Positions 7,706 to 16,386 of a stretch of 64,000 nt of DNA are shown here, in pieces (within the stretch, counting starts at the first letter, position 1; every line of letters begins with the position of its first letter). The stretch covers positions 462,928 through 526,927 of the forward strand of contig NZ_QGHA01000003.1 of NCBI RefSeq assembly GCF_003148845.1, in the 5' to 3' direction. The notes beneath the pieces are model-generated. The model had not been told where the DNA came from. It saw only the letters and a list, made by a program, of their open reading frames with translations, and did no database searches. Both the position numbers and the translations under genes were made by a program. The stretch comes from Mucilaginibacter oryzae. GTDB lineage: Bacteria > Bacteroidota > Bacteroidia > Sphingobacteriales > Sphingobacteriaceae.

Positions 7706-7728
7706 AATAAACAAATTGATTAAAGTCT

Positions 7729-7858
7729 CCTCAGGGTCTCTCTCAGAGGACCCTGAGGTTCCAGTTTATAAAAATGAAGCTACGGCAATTGTGTGGAGCA
7801 CAAGGCTTGCGACTTGCATAGCGCAGAGCCTCAGGGTCCTCTGAGAGAGACCCTGAGG
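7729..7858. repeat. Perfect 30-bp inverted repeat, each arm a hairpin
   Basis: Arms at 7729-7758 and 7829-7858 are exact reverse complements over 30 bp and are separated by 70 bp. Each arm itself folds: CCTCAGGGTC pairs with GACCCTGAGG across a 10-nt loop. The core GAGGAC/GTCCTC resembles the palindromes at 2663 and 2770. Together with the preceding element it fills most of the phnL-phnM gap, which holds no gene. Confidence 0.7.
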
Positions 7859-7912
7859 GAACGGTGAAAATATCCCCACAAAAGAAAAGTACGATTAAAA
7901 GATATTTTAAAA

Positions 7913-9130
7913 ATGAGATCATTCATTATCAGTAACGCCAGGGTGGTAACACCATCCGAAGTACTTGAAAACACATCCGTACTGGTTGAGCATGGCATTA
8001 TTACCCATATAGCCGGGCAAATTGATGAGCAACTGGCGGAATATAATATCGATGCCGAAGGCGCCATCCTGATGCCCGGCATTATCGATATCCATACCGA
8101 TGCCATGGACGCCGAGATTGTACCCCGCACCGGGGCTGATATCCCGATAAATGTGGCCTTTCGCGAATTGGAGCGCAAAATGAGCGGCTGTGGTTTTACA
8201 ACCGTGTACCATTCCATGCATTTAGGTTACGATATGGCCGAGCTGAACGCCAGCAGCAAATACACCCGCGATGAGGTTTTTGAAACGGTTCACCGTGCCG
8301 CGAAAGGCAGTACGCTGTTGAATAATAAGATCCATTTAAGGTTCGAATTATCGGGTGTAAAAGCCTATCAAACCTGCTTTGACCTGATGGATAAAGGTTA
8401 TGTACAGCTATTATCGGTAATGGACCATACCCCCGGCCAGGGGCAGATCAGTAAGGGCTATTTTATAGACTACTACAAGAAAATGGGTAAAACGGCCGAA
8501 GAAGCTGAACAGGCTTTTATTGATAAACTGGCTATGCCCGTTATACGGGGCGAAAAACTGGAAACCTTGATTAAACATGCACAGCAGCTGCACATCCCTG
8601 TGGCATCGCACGATGATGACAGCGTAAAAAAAGTGGAATACATGCGCGGCCTGGGTGTTGAGATCTGCGAGTTTCCCATCACCATGCAAACCGCGAAACA
8701 TGCTGTTAACTTAGGCATGCATGTGGTTGGCGGCGCCTCAAATATTTTAAGGGGGGGCTCGTTATCCGGTAACCTGAATATGAAGGACGCGGTTCTACAG
8801 GGCGCGGTTGATTCGCTCTGCTCTGATTATTATCCGCCGGCAATTATTCATGCTATATTTAAATTATATCAGGAAGAGGGATTGCCCTTACCCGAGGCTG
8901 TAAAAATGGCCACACTTAACCCGGCTAAAGCCGTGGGAATAAGCAGCCATACCGGCAGTATTGAAACCGGCAAGGATGCCGACCTGGTTTTGGTAAAACT
9001 ACCCGATGGCATCCCGATGGTAACGCACACCATTGTACGCGGCCATATCGTGGCACAGGCCAGCAACAAAATAAATTATCATAAGGACCATCAACCGGAT
9101 AATAATTTATCACTAACCAATGAACTATAA
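7913..9130 (+). CDS. phnM: Ribophosphonate triphosphate hydrolase PhnM
   Basis: PhnM removes pyrophosphate from alpha-D-ribose 1-phosphonate 5-triphosphate, giving the substrate of PhnJ. It belongs to the amidohydrolase superfamily. The 405-residue product shows the metal-binding HTD at His61 (IDIHTDAMDAE), HSMHLGYD, the ASHDDDS segment and CSDYYPP near the C-terminus; E. coli PhnM is about 378. It lies after a repeat-filled gap, so it may have its own promoter or be read through from phnL. Its last 11 nt overlap the start of the 2H phosphoesterase gene, which argues that these two act together. Confidence 0.95.
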   Translation: MRSFIISNARVVTPSEVLENTSVLVEHGIITHIAGQIDEQLAEYNIDAEGAILMPGIIDIHTDAMDAEIVPRTGADIPINVAFRELERKMSGCGFTTVYHSMHLGYDMAELNASSKYTRDEVFETVHRAAKGSTLLNNKIHLRFELSGVKAYQTCFDLMDKGYVQLLSVMDHTPGQGQISKGYFIDYYKKMGKTAEEAEQAFIDKLAMPVIRGEKLETLIKHAQQLHIPVASHDDDSVKKVEYMRGLGVEICEFPITMQTAKHAVNLGMHVVGGASNILRGGSLSGNLNMKDAVLQGAVDSLCSDYYPPAIIHAIFKLYQEEGLPLPEAVKMATLNPAKAVGISSHTGSIETGKDADLVLVKLPDGIPMVTHTIVRGHIVAQASNKINYHKDHQPDNNLSLTNEL

Positions 9131-9923
9131 GCAGGCAATAAACACCATGGATCTTTCCTTTGAAGCTTATAATCAAAGGCAGCTTGGCGAAATTTCGGCA
9201 GAGAAAAACAGGGAACGGGCCTGGAATGCCCGGCCCGCAGGTAATTTTATATACAAGAACCCGGACTGGCAACCGTTGGAATACGAAGGCTTTGCCGTTG
9301 TATCCATGCTGAATGAAAACCCCGGCAACGAACCGCTTACCGCCCGCCTCATTGCCATACAGCAGGAGTTAAGCTTAAACCTGTCGCCCCGTAGCGCTTT
9401 TTACCAGCTCCCGCCCCAAAGTTTTCATCAAACGGTAGCCAACACCCTCTCTGCCGATAGGTTTAAACAACATATTCTGCACGTAGGGCTTGAAGAAACT
9501 TACCCGGCTATGGTAGCCAATGCTTTTAACCGCATCCCTTCAACCGGAGGCGAATCAATTATCAGGATGAAGATGGTAGGCTTAAGCATATTTGGTACAG
9601 CTATAGGTATTTTAGGCGTTTTTGAAGATGAGGCTGATTACAGCCGGATCGTTAATTTCCGTTCGGCGTTTTATGCTGATGAGCAACTGGCCCAGCTTGA
9701 TGTTAAGATGACCCGCCCCTTTATCGGTCACATCACCCTAACCTATATCGAACAAAGCCTCAATAAAAACCAGAAGGAACATTTAGCCACGGTAATCAGT
9801 GAGATTAATGAGGGTTTGGCCCTTGAAGAAAACTACTTCCATATAGCGCTTACCGGTTTGCGGAGGTACCACCACCTGGCCGATTTTATGAAGAAGGATG
9901 ATTATCCAGTTCATCAATTTTAA
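9120..9923 (+). CDS. 2H phosphoesterase superfamily protein, candidate PhnP substitute
   Basis: The 267-residue protein has the two HxT motifs that define 2H phosphoesterases: His103-Gln-Thr105 in SFHQTV and His204-Ile-Thr206 in GHITLTY, about 100 residues apart. The overall pattern resembles the DUF1868-type branch. Known 2H enzymes open cyclic phosphates, including ADP-ribose 1'',2''-cyclic phosphate. The C-P lyase product, 5-phosphoribosyl 1,2-cyclic phosphate, has the same sugar-cyclic-phosphate group. The gene overlaps phnM by 11 nt and no phnP is seen, so it probably makes ribose 1,5-bisphosphate for PhnN. A different 2H family (DUF1045) occurs in proteobacterial phn operons. Function is inferred. 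Confidence 0.8.
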   Translation: MNYKQAINTMDLSFEAYNQRQLGEISAEKNRERAWNARPAGNFIYKNPDWQPLEYEGFAVVSMLNENPGNEPLTARLIAIQQELSLNLSPRSAFYQLPPQSFHQTVANTLSADRFKQHILHVGLEETYPAMVANAFNRIPSTGGESIIRMKMVGLSIFGTAIGILGVFEDEADYSRIVNFRSAFYADEQLAQLDVKMTRPFIGHITLTYIEQSLNKNQKEHLATVISEINEGLALEENYFHIALTGLRRYHHLADFMKKDDYPVHQF

Positions 9924-9932
9924 TCTTAAAAA

Positions 9933-10688
9933 ATGAAAATAGGTATTATAGGCGATATCCACGAAGATATTACAGCGCTGCAAAAAGCCTTTGATGTGTT
10001 GGAAAAAGCGGGCTGCACCGAGGTGATTTGCCTGGGCGATATTGTAGGGTACCGGGTAAACACTTATTACTACCTGGATACCCGAAGCGCACACGAGTGC
10101 ATTGCCATGATCCGCGCCAATTGCAGCACCGTAGTGATTGGTAATAATGACCTGTACCAGGTAAAAAAGCTCCCTAAATATGACGGGGGCCTGGGTTTCC
10201 CTGAAAACTGGTATGAACTTGATTTTTTTGAACGTAAAAAATGGAGCGATGGCCGGGTGCTTTTATTTGAAGAAGTGCAGCTCAACGCCCTCATGACCAG
10301 GGAAGATAAGGCCTGGCTGGAATCTGTTCCGGATTTTGTTGTGCGCGATTTTAATGGCCATAAAGTTTTATTCTCGCATTTTGCCTATCCCGATCTGCAC
10401 GGCGTTAAAGCCAGCTTCCCGCAGGTTGCCGAAGCCTATCATGAACATTTAGAATTTATTGAGCAAAATGGCTGCCGTACCGGTTTTAGCGGTCATATGC
10501 ACTTTGAGGGCGTTAGCATTTGCAACGATGAGCATATCGAACGCAATCCCTTTGGCAAATATCGCTTAACAGATCAGTTGCAGTGGTTGTATGGCCCTTG
10601 TGTGGCCCGCAGCAGTTTTAACAACGGGGTGCTGGTATTTGACCCCGAGCAGTTTACCATCGAGGCTATCCCTATGCTTTTTATCTGA
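9933..10688 (+). CDS. Calcineurin-like metallophosphoesterase
   Basis: The 251-residue protein has the full metallophosphoesterase motif set: GDIH (Asp8, His10), [13 protein letters not shown], a lone His in LFSHFAYPD and the C-terminal GHMH. It has no signal peptide and resembles the YfcE/MJ0936 branch that hydrolyses phosphodiesters or phosphomonoesters with two metal ions. It follows the 2H gene by 9 nt in the same operon. It could act on a cyclic or phosphodiester intermediate, or release phosphate from an alternative product; the sequence does not decide. Confidence 0.85.
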   Translation: MKIGIIGDIHEDITALQKAFDVLEKAGCTEVICLGDIVGYRVNTYYYLDTRSAHECIAMIRANCSTVVIGNNDLYQVKKLPKYDGGLGFPENWYELDFFERKKWSDGRVLLFEEVQLNALMTREDKAWLESVPDFVVRDFNGHKVLFSHFAYPDLHGVKASFPQVAEAYHEHLEFIEQNGCRTGFSGHMHFEGVSICNDEHIERNPFGKYRLTDQLQWLYGPCVARSSFNNGVLVFDPEQFTIEAIPMLFI

Positions 10689-10704
10689 TTATAAAACATT
10701 TATC

Positions 10705-12375
10705 ATGAAATATTTTTGCATTTTCATTCTTCTGCTAACCGGTTTTAACACCCTCGCCCAAAAGGCCGACCTGGTTTTAACCAATGGTAATATCATCACC
10801 CTGAAACAAAAAGGCGACAGGGCGCAAGCCATTGCCATAAGCGGCGATAAGATCATTGCCGAAGGCCCGGTCAAAGCCATCAGCAAATACATTGGCAAAC
10901 AAACAAAGGTTATTGATTTAAAAGGCAAAACCGTGATACCGGGTTTTAACGATGTTCACCAGCACCCGGCACCGCTGTATACTTTTGATAAGCTTTATGC
11001 CACCATCGAACTGGATACCGTAAAGTCCATGAAAAATTTAATAGCCTTGCTGAAAAAGAAAGCAGCCATTACGCCCAAAGGCATGCTGATAAGGGGAGTT
11101 GGTTATAACGAAACCAGGCTGGGTGGCCAGCCCATCCGCGACAGCCTGGATAAAGCATCTACCGATCACCCTATCATTATTTCGCATGTAAGCGGTCATC
11201 TTTCGGCTGCCAACTCTATGCTGATGGACATGAACGGCATCGATGAGAATACTGCCGATCCGGCAGGCGGCGCCTTTGAGCGTTACCCTAACAGCAAACG
11301 CCCGGATGGGATCTGTAAGGAGGTGGCAGCTTCATATCTCCGCAAATCAAAACTAATTGAATACCCACCGCAACCTACAGCGGATGAGGAAATGGAAGGC
11401 TATCGGTTGTATTTTAATAAAGTACTTGCAAGCGGCGTAACCAGCATCGGCGATGCCTGGACAACACCTGAAAAAGTGGTGATATACCGTAAACTGGTTG
11501 CCGAAGGCTTCCCAATGCGTTTCAACGTACTGATGGGCACGCCTTACGCCGCCGACCTCATCAGCGGAAAGATAAAACGCAGCAATACCGATCACTTGCG
11601 GATTGAAGGTGTAAAGGTAGTTCATGGCAATTCCCTGAGCGGTAAAACCTGCTGGTTATACGAGCCTTACGATATGATCAATCCCGCTACGGGTAAAAAA
11701 GATTACTACGGTATTGCACCTGCCCGCAGCCAGGCCTCGCTGGACAGTTTATTTTTGGCTATCCATAAGGCCGGTTTGCAGATTGCCTGCCACTCCAACG
11801 GCGACAGGGAGATAGACATGGTGATCTCGGCCATCGAAAAAGCGCAAAAAGCTTATCCCCGGGGCGCAGCCCGGCACCGGATTGAGCATTGCAGCATTAC
11901 CAACCAGGATATTTTGTATAAGATCAAGGTAGATGGTATTGTACCTGTATTTCACTGCTACATGTACGAGCTCGGCGATAAAATGCAGGTTTACGGCGAA
12001 AAACGGATGAGCATGCTGCACCCAACCAAAACCGCAACCGATATGGGTATCATTTACGCGTTGCACTCGGATGCACCGATATCGCCTTATCCGGCCATGA
12101 TACGTTTGGGCAGCGCGGTTAACCGTAAAACCAAAGACGGCGGCATAGTGATAGGCGTTAACCAGCGTATTGATGCTGAGGAAGCCATAAAGGCCTATAC
12201 TTACGGCGGCGCTTACGCCACTTTTGAAGAACAGAAAAAAGGCAGGTTGCTGGCCGGACAGCTGGCCGACCTGGTTGTATTGGAGAGCGACCCGACAACA
12301 ATTGATGCGGAAAAGATTTACGATATTAAAGTTGCAATGACCATAGCCGGAGGCAAAGTGGTTTTCGGTAAATAG
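10705..12375 (+). CDS. Exported YtcJ-like amidohydrolase
   Basis: The likely start is the ATG at 10705, because it begins a clear signal peptide (MKYFCIFILLLTGFNTLAQ) and lies 16 nt after the metallophosphoesterase gene; a longer frame from 10591 would overlap that gene. The mature part (about 535 residues) is an amidohydrolase of the YtcJ/ImdA-type group, with FNDVHQHPAP near the first metal site, HSNGDREID, HRIEHC and LHSDAPISP. Such enzymes hydrolyse amides or ring C-N bonds; the substrate is unknown. As last gene of the phn operon and exported, it may free a phosphonate or phosphorus compound outside the cytoplasm, but it could also be unrelated. Confidence 0.85.
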   Translation: MKYFCIFILLLTGFNTLAQKADLVLTNGNIITLKQKGDRAQAIAISGDKIIAEGPVKAISKYIGKQTKVIDLKGKTVIPGFNDVHQHPAPLYTFDKLYATIELDTVKSMKNLIALLKKKAAITPKGMLIRGVGYNETRLGGQPIRDSLDKASTDHPIIISHVSGHLSAANSMLMDMNGIDENTADPAGGAFERYPNSKRPDGICKEVAASYLRKSKLIEYPPQPTADEEMEGYRLYFNKVLASGVTSIGDAWTTPEKVVIYRKLVAEGFPMRFNVLMGTPYAADLISGKIKRSNTDHLRIEGVKVVHGNSLSGKTCWLYEPYDMINPATGKKDYYGIAPARSQASLDSLFLAIHKAGLQIACHSNGDREIDMVISAIEKAQKAYPRGAARHRIEHCSITNQDILYKIKVDGIVPVFHCYMYELGDKMQVYGEKRMSMLHPTKTATDMGIIYALHSDAPISPYPAMIRLGSAVNRKTKDGGIVIGVNQRIDAEEAIKAYTYGGAYATFEEQKKGRLLAGQLADLVVLESDPTTIDAEKIYDIKVAMTIAGGKVVFGK

Positions 12376-12494
12376 CGTTTGGAGCAAAAGTCGCGGGTTA
12401 CCGCTTAATTTTATCAGTTGTATAGCCTCTATTTTTCTTATGTTTACTATCCGGTATAATAACCGGTTACAAAATAAGATAAGTAAGGGTAGAT

Positions 12495-13538
12495 ATGAAT
12501 TTTGGTGGGGTTACTATAAAGGATATTGCTAAGGAGCTGGGCATTTCACCTTCGGCTGTGTCAAAGGCATTAAAAGATAGTCACGAAATTGGCGAAAAAA
12601 CAAAAGCGCTTGTAATAGCATGCGCTCAAAGACTTAACTATCAGCCTAATCTTAACGCGCAAAGCCTGAAGCAGGGCAACAGCAAATCCATCGGGGTTGT
12701 AGTATCAACCATTGATAACCAGTTTTTTTCGCAGGTAATTAACGGTATTGAGTCGGTTGCGCATAGCAGGGGGTATAACGTGATCATCACCCAAACGCAC
12801 GAATCGTATGAATTGGAAATGCAGAACGTACGCCACCTCACCTTCCGTTCTATCGATGGTTTGCTGATCTCCTTATCAACCGAAACCAATAATGTAGACT
12901 ATCTTAAATACTTGCACAGCAAAGGCCTTCCTATTGTTTTTTTTGACAGGGTAAGCGATGAGATCAATACGAATAAAGTAGTGGCCGATAATTATGCCGG
13001 GGCGTACAATGCCACAACCCAGCTTATCAAGGCCGGCTACCGAAAAATAGCACACATTACCAGTTCGGTAAACGCATCTATCACGGCCGAGCGCTTAAAG
13101 GGGTACCGGGCCGCCCTGCAGCAGCATCATATCGACATTGATGAAAGCCTGATCAAATATTGTTTGCACGGCGGCAAAGACTCTGCCGAAATTGAAAATG
13201 CCCTCGGCGAGTTATTTCATCATGATAACCGGCCTCACGCTATTTTCACAGCATCCGACAGGATCACCACAACTACACTATCCTTACTGCATAAGTTGGG
13301 TTTAAAAATACCGGGAGATATCGCCCTGTTAGGTTTCACTAATACCCAACTGGCCGAAGTATTAAACCCGCCTTTAAGTTCGGTTTACCAACCGGGTTTT
13401 GAAATGGGAAAAAAGGCCACCGAGATGCTGATCAGTGTTATTGAAAGCAGATATCCCGTTACCGAATTTGAAACAATGGTGTTACCCACCGAAGTATTTA
13501 TCAGGGCCTCATCGCAGCCGCAGAGGCTGTCGACCTGA
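12495..13538 (+). CDS. LacI-family transcriptional regulator
   Basis: The 347-residue protein has an N-terminal helix-turn-helix (VTIKDIAKELGISPSAVSKA, residues 6-25), the hinge helix region NLNAQSLK, and a periplasmic-binding-protein-like sensor domain from about residue 64 (IGVVVSTIDNQFFSQVINGIE) to the end. It is 187 nt upstream of a GH43 gene on the same strand and probably controls it and other sugar genes in response to a sugar. A CCGGT-N6-ACCGG dyad at 12451-12466, just before the gene, could be an autoregulatory site. Confidence 0.9.
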   Translation: MNFGGVTIKDIAKELGISPSAVSKALKDSHEIGEKTKALVIACAQRLNYQPNLNAQSLKQGNSKSIGVVVSTIDNQFFSQVINGIESVAHSRGYNVIITQTHESYELEMQNVRHLTFRSIDGLLISLSTETNNVDYLKYLHSKGLPIVFFDRVSDEINTNKVVADNYAGAYNATTQLIKAGYRKIAHITSSVNASITAERLKGYRAALQQHHIDIDESLIKYCLHGGKDSAEIENALGELFHHDNRPHAIFTASDRITTTTLSLLHKLGLKIPGDIALLGFTNTQLAEVLNPPLSSVYQPGFEMGKKATEMLISVIESRYPVTEFETMVLPTEVFIRASSQPQRLST

Positions 13539-13584
13539 CTTCTGCTGGAACATTTTATGCTGATTTACGGCTTTTTATTGAGTG

Positions 13585-13657
13585 TAATCCGTTTTAATGA
13601 TAAAGCGCTTACGGATTATTACTGAACTACCGGCATTAACTGTATTATTTACGTTTG
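13585..13657 (+). promoter_or_regulatory. Candidate LacI-type operator and -7 element before the GH43 gene
   Basis: An 8-bp inverted repeat (TAATCCGT at 13585, ACGGATTA at 13611) encloses the palindrome AAGCGCTT at 13603-13610, which has the central CG of LacI-family operators. Downstream, TACGTTTG at 13650-13657 matches the Bacteroidota -7 consensus TAnnTTTG. The arrangement would let the upstream LacI-family protein repress the GH43 promoter. Confidence 0.35.
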
Positions 13658-13724
13658 TTGTTTTTATAAAATCTTTTGCCCACTTTTAGCGCTGTTATAA
13701 ACCAAGCTAAAACCTTTCAGCGCT

Positions 13725-14768
13725 ATGAAAAAACTATTTAACGCCTGCCTGCTGCTGCTTTTATTTTCAAAAGCCGCCACTGCGCAAAACGCAGGTAAAA
13801 CTTTTACTAACCCCTTAATGCCTTCCGGGGCCGATCCGTGGGTTACTTATAAGGACGGATTTTACTACTATACCAACACAACAGGCGGCAATATCGTGAT
13901 CTGGAAAACCAAAGATGTAACGGCTTTAGGTACAGCGCCCAAAACGGCCGTTTGGTCGCCGCCTCAGGGCACCCCTTATTCAAAAGAGCTTTGGGCGCCC
14001 GAACTACATTTTGTAAAAGGAAAATGGTATGTTTATTTCGCTGCCGATAACGGCGATAATAACAATCACCGCATTTATGTGATCGAAAATTCCTCGGCCG
14101 ACCCAACGCAAGGCACCTGGGAGTTTAAGGGCAAAATAACCGATAGCACCGATAAATGGGCTATCGATGCCTCGGTGTTTGAAAACAAGGGCAGCTGGTA
14201 CATGATCTGGTCGGGTTGGGAAGGCGACCATAACGGGCAGCAAAATATTTATATAGCTAAAATGAAGGATGCTTTGACCATTGGCAGCGAACGGGTTAAA
14301 ATATCAAGCCCCACTTACGATTGGGAAACCAATGGCAATCTTCATGATGGTAAGCTGACGCACGTAAGCGTAAATGAAGGGCCCGAAATTTTGAAACATG
14401 GCCACAAGCTCTTCCTTACTTATTCGGCAAGCGGCTGCTGGACAGATTTTTATGCATTAGGAATGCTTACTGCTGATAAAAACAGCGATCTGCTAAATCC
14501 CGCTTCGTGGCAAAAATCAGCTCAGCCGGTATTTAAGCAATCACCGCAAAACAGCGTTTACGCACCCGGCCATAACGCGTTCTTTAAATCGCCGGATGAG
14601 AAGGAAGACTGGATTGTTTACCATGCTAATTCAAACCCTAACGAGGGTTGCGGCAATAAACGCTCGCCCCGAGCACAAAAGTTTACCTGGAATAAGGATG
14701 GTTCGCCCAATTTTGGGGTGCCTGTTAAGGATGGCGAGCAGTTAGCTGTGCCTTCCGGAACAAAATAA
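13725..14768 (+). CDS. GH43 family glycoside hydrolase, probable arabinan-acting
   Basis: After a signal peptide of about 21 residues (cut after KAATAQ) the protein is a single five-bladed propeller. Catalytic residues are visible: base Asp37 in GADPWV, pKa modulator Asp148 in AIDASVF and acid Glu218 in VNEGPEIL. The ELWAPELHF block is typical of the family. The fit is best with exo-alpha-1,5-arabinanases and arabinofuranosidases, which release arabinose from side chains of pectin or arabinogalactan. It is exported, probably to the periplasm. It stands alone after the LacI gene, with a terminator behind it. Confidence 0.9.
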   Translation: MKKLFNACLLLLLFSKAATAQNAGKTFTNPLMPSGADPWVTYKDGFYYYTNTTGGNIVIWKTKDVTALGTAPKTAVWSPPQGTPYSKELWAPELHFVKGKWYVYFAADNGDNNNHRIYVIENSSADPTQGTWEFKGKITDSTDKWAIDASVFENKGSWYMIWSGWEGDHNGQQNIYIAKMKDALTIGSERVKISSPTYDWETNGNLHDGKLTHVSVNEGPEILKHGHKLFLTYSASGCWTDFYALGMLTADKNSDLLNPASWQKSAQPVFKQSPQNSVYAPGHNAFFKSPDEKEDWIVYHANSNPNEGCGNKRSPRAQKFTWNKDGSPNFGVPVKDGEQLAVPSGTK

Positions 14769-14840
14769 TTGAAGAATAACAGCTCCCATGCGCCTGTTGG
14801 TGTTTGAAACTGTGATCCAACTCTTTACCATTTACAACGA

Positions 14841-14877
14841 AAAGCCGCCGATGTTATGTACACCGGCGGCTTTTTAT
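14841..14877. terminator. Bidirectional intrinsic terminator
   Basis: AGCCGCCG at 14843-14850 pairs with CGGCGGCT at 14864-14871 and is followed by TTTTTATT; on the other strand the stem is preceded by an A run that gives T residues. It separates the convergent GH43 and COG3014-type genes. Confidence 0.85.
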
Positions 14878-14895
14878 TGATACAAATTATTGATA

Positions 14896-16320
14896 TTACC
14901 TGAGCGTGGCGTAGTTATAAAACTGTAACCTTCCAGTGCCCTGCACATTGATAGTTTTAGTTTCAACTCCGCCTTGTGCATTCTTCAGCGTGATACTGAT
15001 CTTATTATCACCTTTTTGCAGCGGGATACGGGTATAAGATATATAGGCCGGCAAACTTTGCCAGTTACGGGTATCGGCTTTTTCGGATAGCAGGCTGTAC
15101 AGTTGGATGCCATAACCCAATCCCTCCAGCCAGCCATTGGTTTTACCATCGCTTTTGGCAGCCGCCCGCACCGAATACTCAGCCATTTTTTTAACAGCTA
15201 ACCGCGACAAAATGCCACCCATTTCTTTTAACGCCCTTTGCTGAAGGGTTTTGAATGCCAGTTCATTAATATCCTCGGCCTTGGTTAAAAAGGCTTCCCG
15301 ACCGTTGCTGGTGATCGAAGCGCTTGTATAATAAGGCGTTTGCGCAACGTATTTAGGGTAGGCTACATTTAAGCTTTCAACCGATTTAGTATTTACCTTA
15401 CCCCTATCGCCGGTGTAGTTAAACGGCACAACAATACCGCCTGCGGCATCCGAAAAAAACAAATCGCCATTGCTGTTTCTTATCAAACTAAAAAACATGT
15501 TAACCTGCGTTTTAACCGGTGCGAGGCCGTTTTCCCAAAAAAATATGAGTTCCCCCCCTTCCGATGGCTTGGCGGGCTGGTAATTAATGCCGAATGTTTT
15601 TTCAAACTCGTCGGCTTCGGTTGTAAAGCCGTTCAGCTTAGCCGTGCGGATCACATCCTGCTCCAAACCCGCGGGTATGGTGGTGCCGTAATAAGTTTTA
15701 TCGGGGCTTTTCAAATAAATTTCGGCGGCGTTACGATAAGAAATAAAAGCATTGTTAACATCATTATTAGCCTCATAAAGCATACCCTGCAACATCAGTG
15801 AAAAAGCGTCGTTGGTATAACGGTTATCTTTATTGTTAAACTTATCGCCCTGTTCCTGTGCCTGCAGCGTAATGCGGCGGGCTTCCACAATGGCCTCGTC
15901 GGTTTGGTTCAGGTAAATGTAATTGAGGGCCTTGTAGTAATGGATCATGAATTTTTCAAAATCCTCACCTTTATAAGTTTGCGATGCGGAGTTAAGCAAT
16001 ACACCAACCGCCGCATCTGAGGCTCCGCCGAGGCCCTGATCCAATAATTGATCTGCCTCGTTAAAATATTTGTTGCTGTTATCGTACTCGCCTTTCAAAT
16101 GGCAGATGCGCCCCTTTTCCATCAGGTATAACAGCTTGTTGCGCGGCTTCTTAATCAGGCTGTTACCATCAAGGTCCTTTTCGGCCTGGGTATAATTACC
16201 GGCAGATACGCTTTTATAATAAGGCGCTACACTCTGGTTATAGGTGGCACAGCCCGATAACCAAAGCATCAGCCCGGCAAAAGCAAATACCCGGCATATA
16301 TGCGTACGTAAATTGATCAT
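14896..16320 (-). CDS. COG3014-type outer-membrane lipoprotein
   Basis: The ATG at 16320 is preferred over a TTG four codons upstream, which abuts a hairpin. The product (474 residues) begins with a signal peptide and lipobox LSGC (Cys24), followed by helical repeats of TPR type over about residues 30-220 and a C-terminal beta-rich domain. It matches the COG3014 group, often encoded beside LpoB-like lipoproteins, as here. Role unknown; it is thought to be part of an envelope assembly linked to peptidoglycan synthesis or curli-like transport. It is the third gene of a unit with the LpoB-like gene and the small exported protein. Confidence 0.78.
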   Translation of the reverse strand: MINLRTHICRVFAFAGLMLWLSGCATYNQSVAPYYKSVSAGNYTQAEKDLDGNSLIKKPRNKLLYLMEKGRICHLKGEYDNSNKYFNEADQLLDQGLGGASDAAVGVLLNSASQTYKGEDFEKFMIHYYKALNYIYLNQTDEAIVEARRITLQAQEQGDKFNNKDNRYTNDAFSLMLQGMLYEANNDVNNAFISYRNAAEIYLKSPDKTYYGTTIPAGLEQDVIRTAKLNGFTTEADEFEKTFGINYQPAKPSEGGELIFFWENGLAPVKTQVNMFFSLIRNSNGDLFFSDAAGGIVVPFNYTGDRGKVNTKSVESLNVAYPKYVAQTPYYTSASITSNGREAFLTKAEDINELAFKTLQQRALKEMGGILSRLAVKKMAEYSVRAAAKSDGKTNGWLEGLGYGIQLYSLLSEKADTRNWQSLPAYISYTRIPLQKGDNKISITLKNAQGGVETKTINVQGTGRLQFYNYATLR

Positions 16321-16335
16321 TATATGATGCAAACA

Positions 16336-16366
16336 GCCCCGAACGCAGGTAAACCGTGTTCGGGGC
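16336..16366 (-). other. Intercistronic hairpin
   Basis: GCCCCGAAC at 16336-16344 pairs with GTTCGGGGC at 16358-16366. It lies between the LpoB-like gene and the COG3014-type gene. No proper T tract follows, so it is more likely to stabilise mRNA or attenuate than to terminate fully. Confidence 0.5.
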
Positions 16367-16386
16367 GATATAACTGATATGTGGTA

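Noticed and set aside
7659..7844. A short plus-strand frame of about 61 codons in the phnL-phnM gap
   Set aside because: It lies wholly within the inverted-repeat elements and has no protein-like features.
10591..10704. Longer start for the exported amidohydrolase
   Set aside because: It would overlap the metallophosphoesterase gene and hide the signal peptide that begins at 10705.
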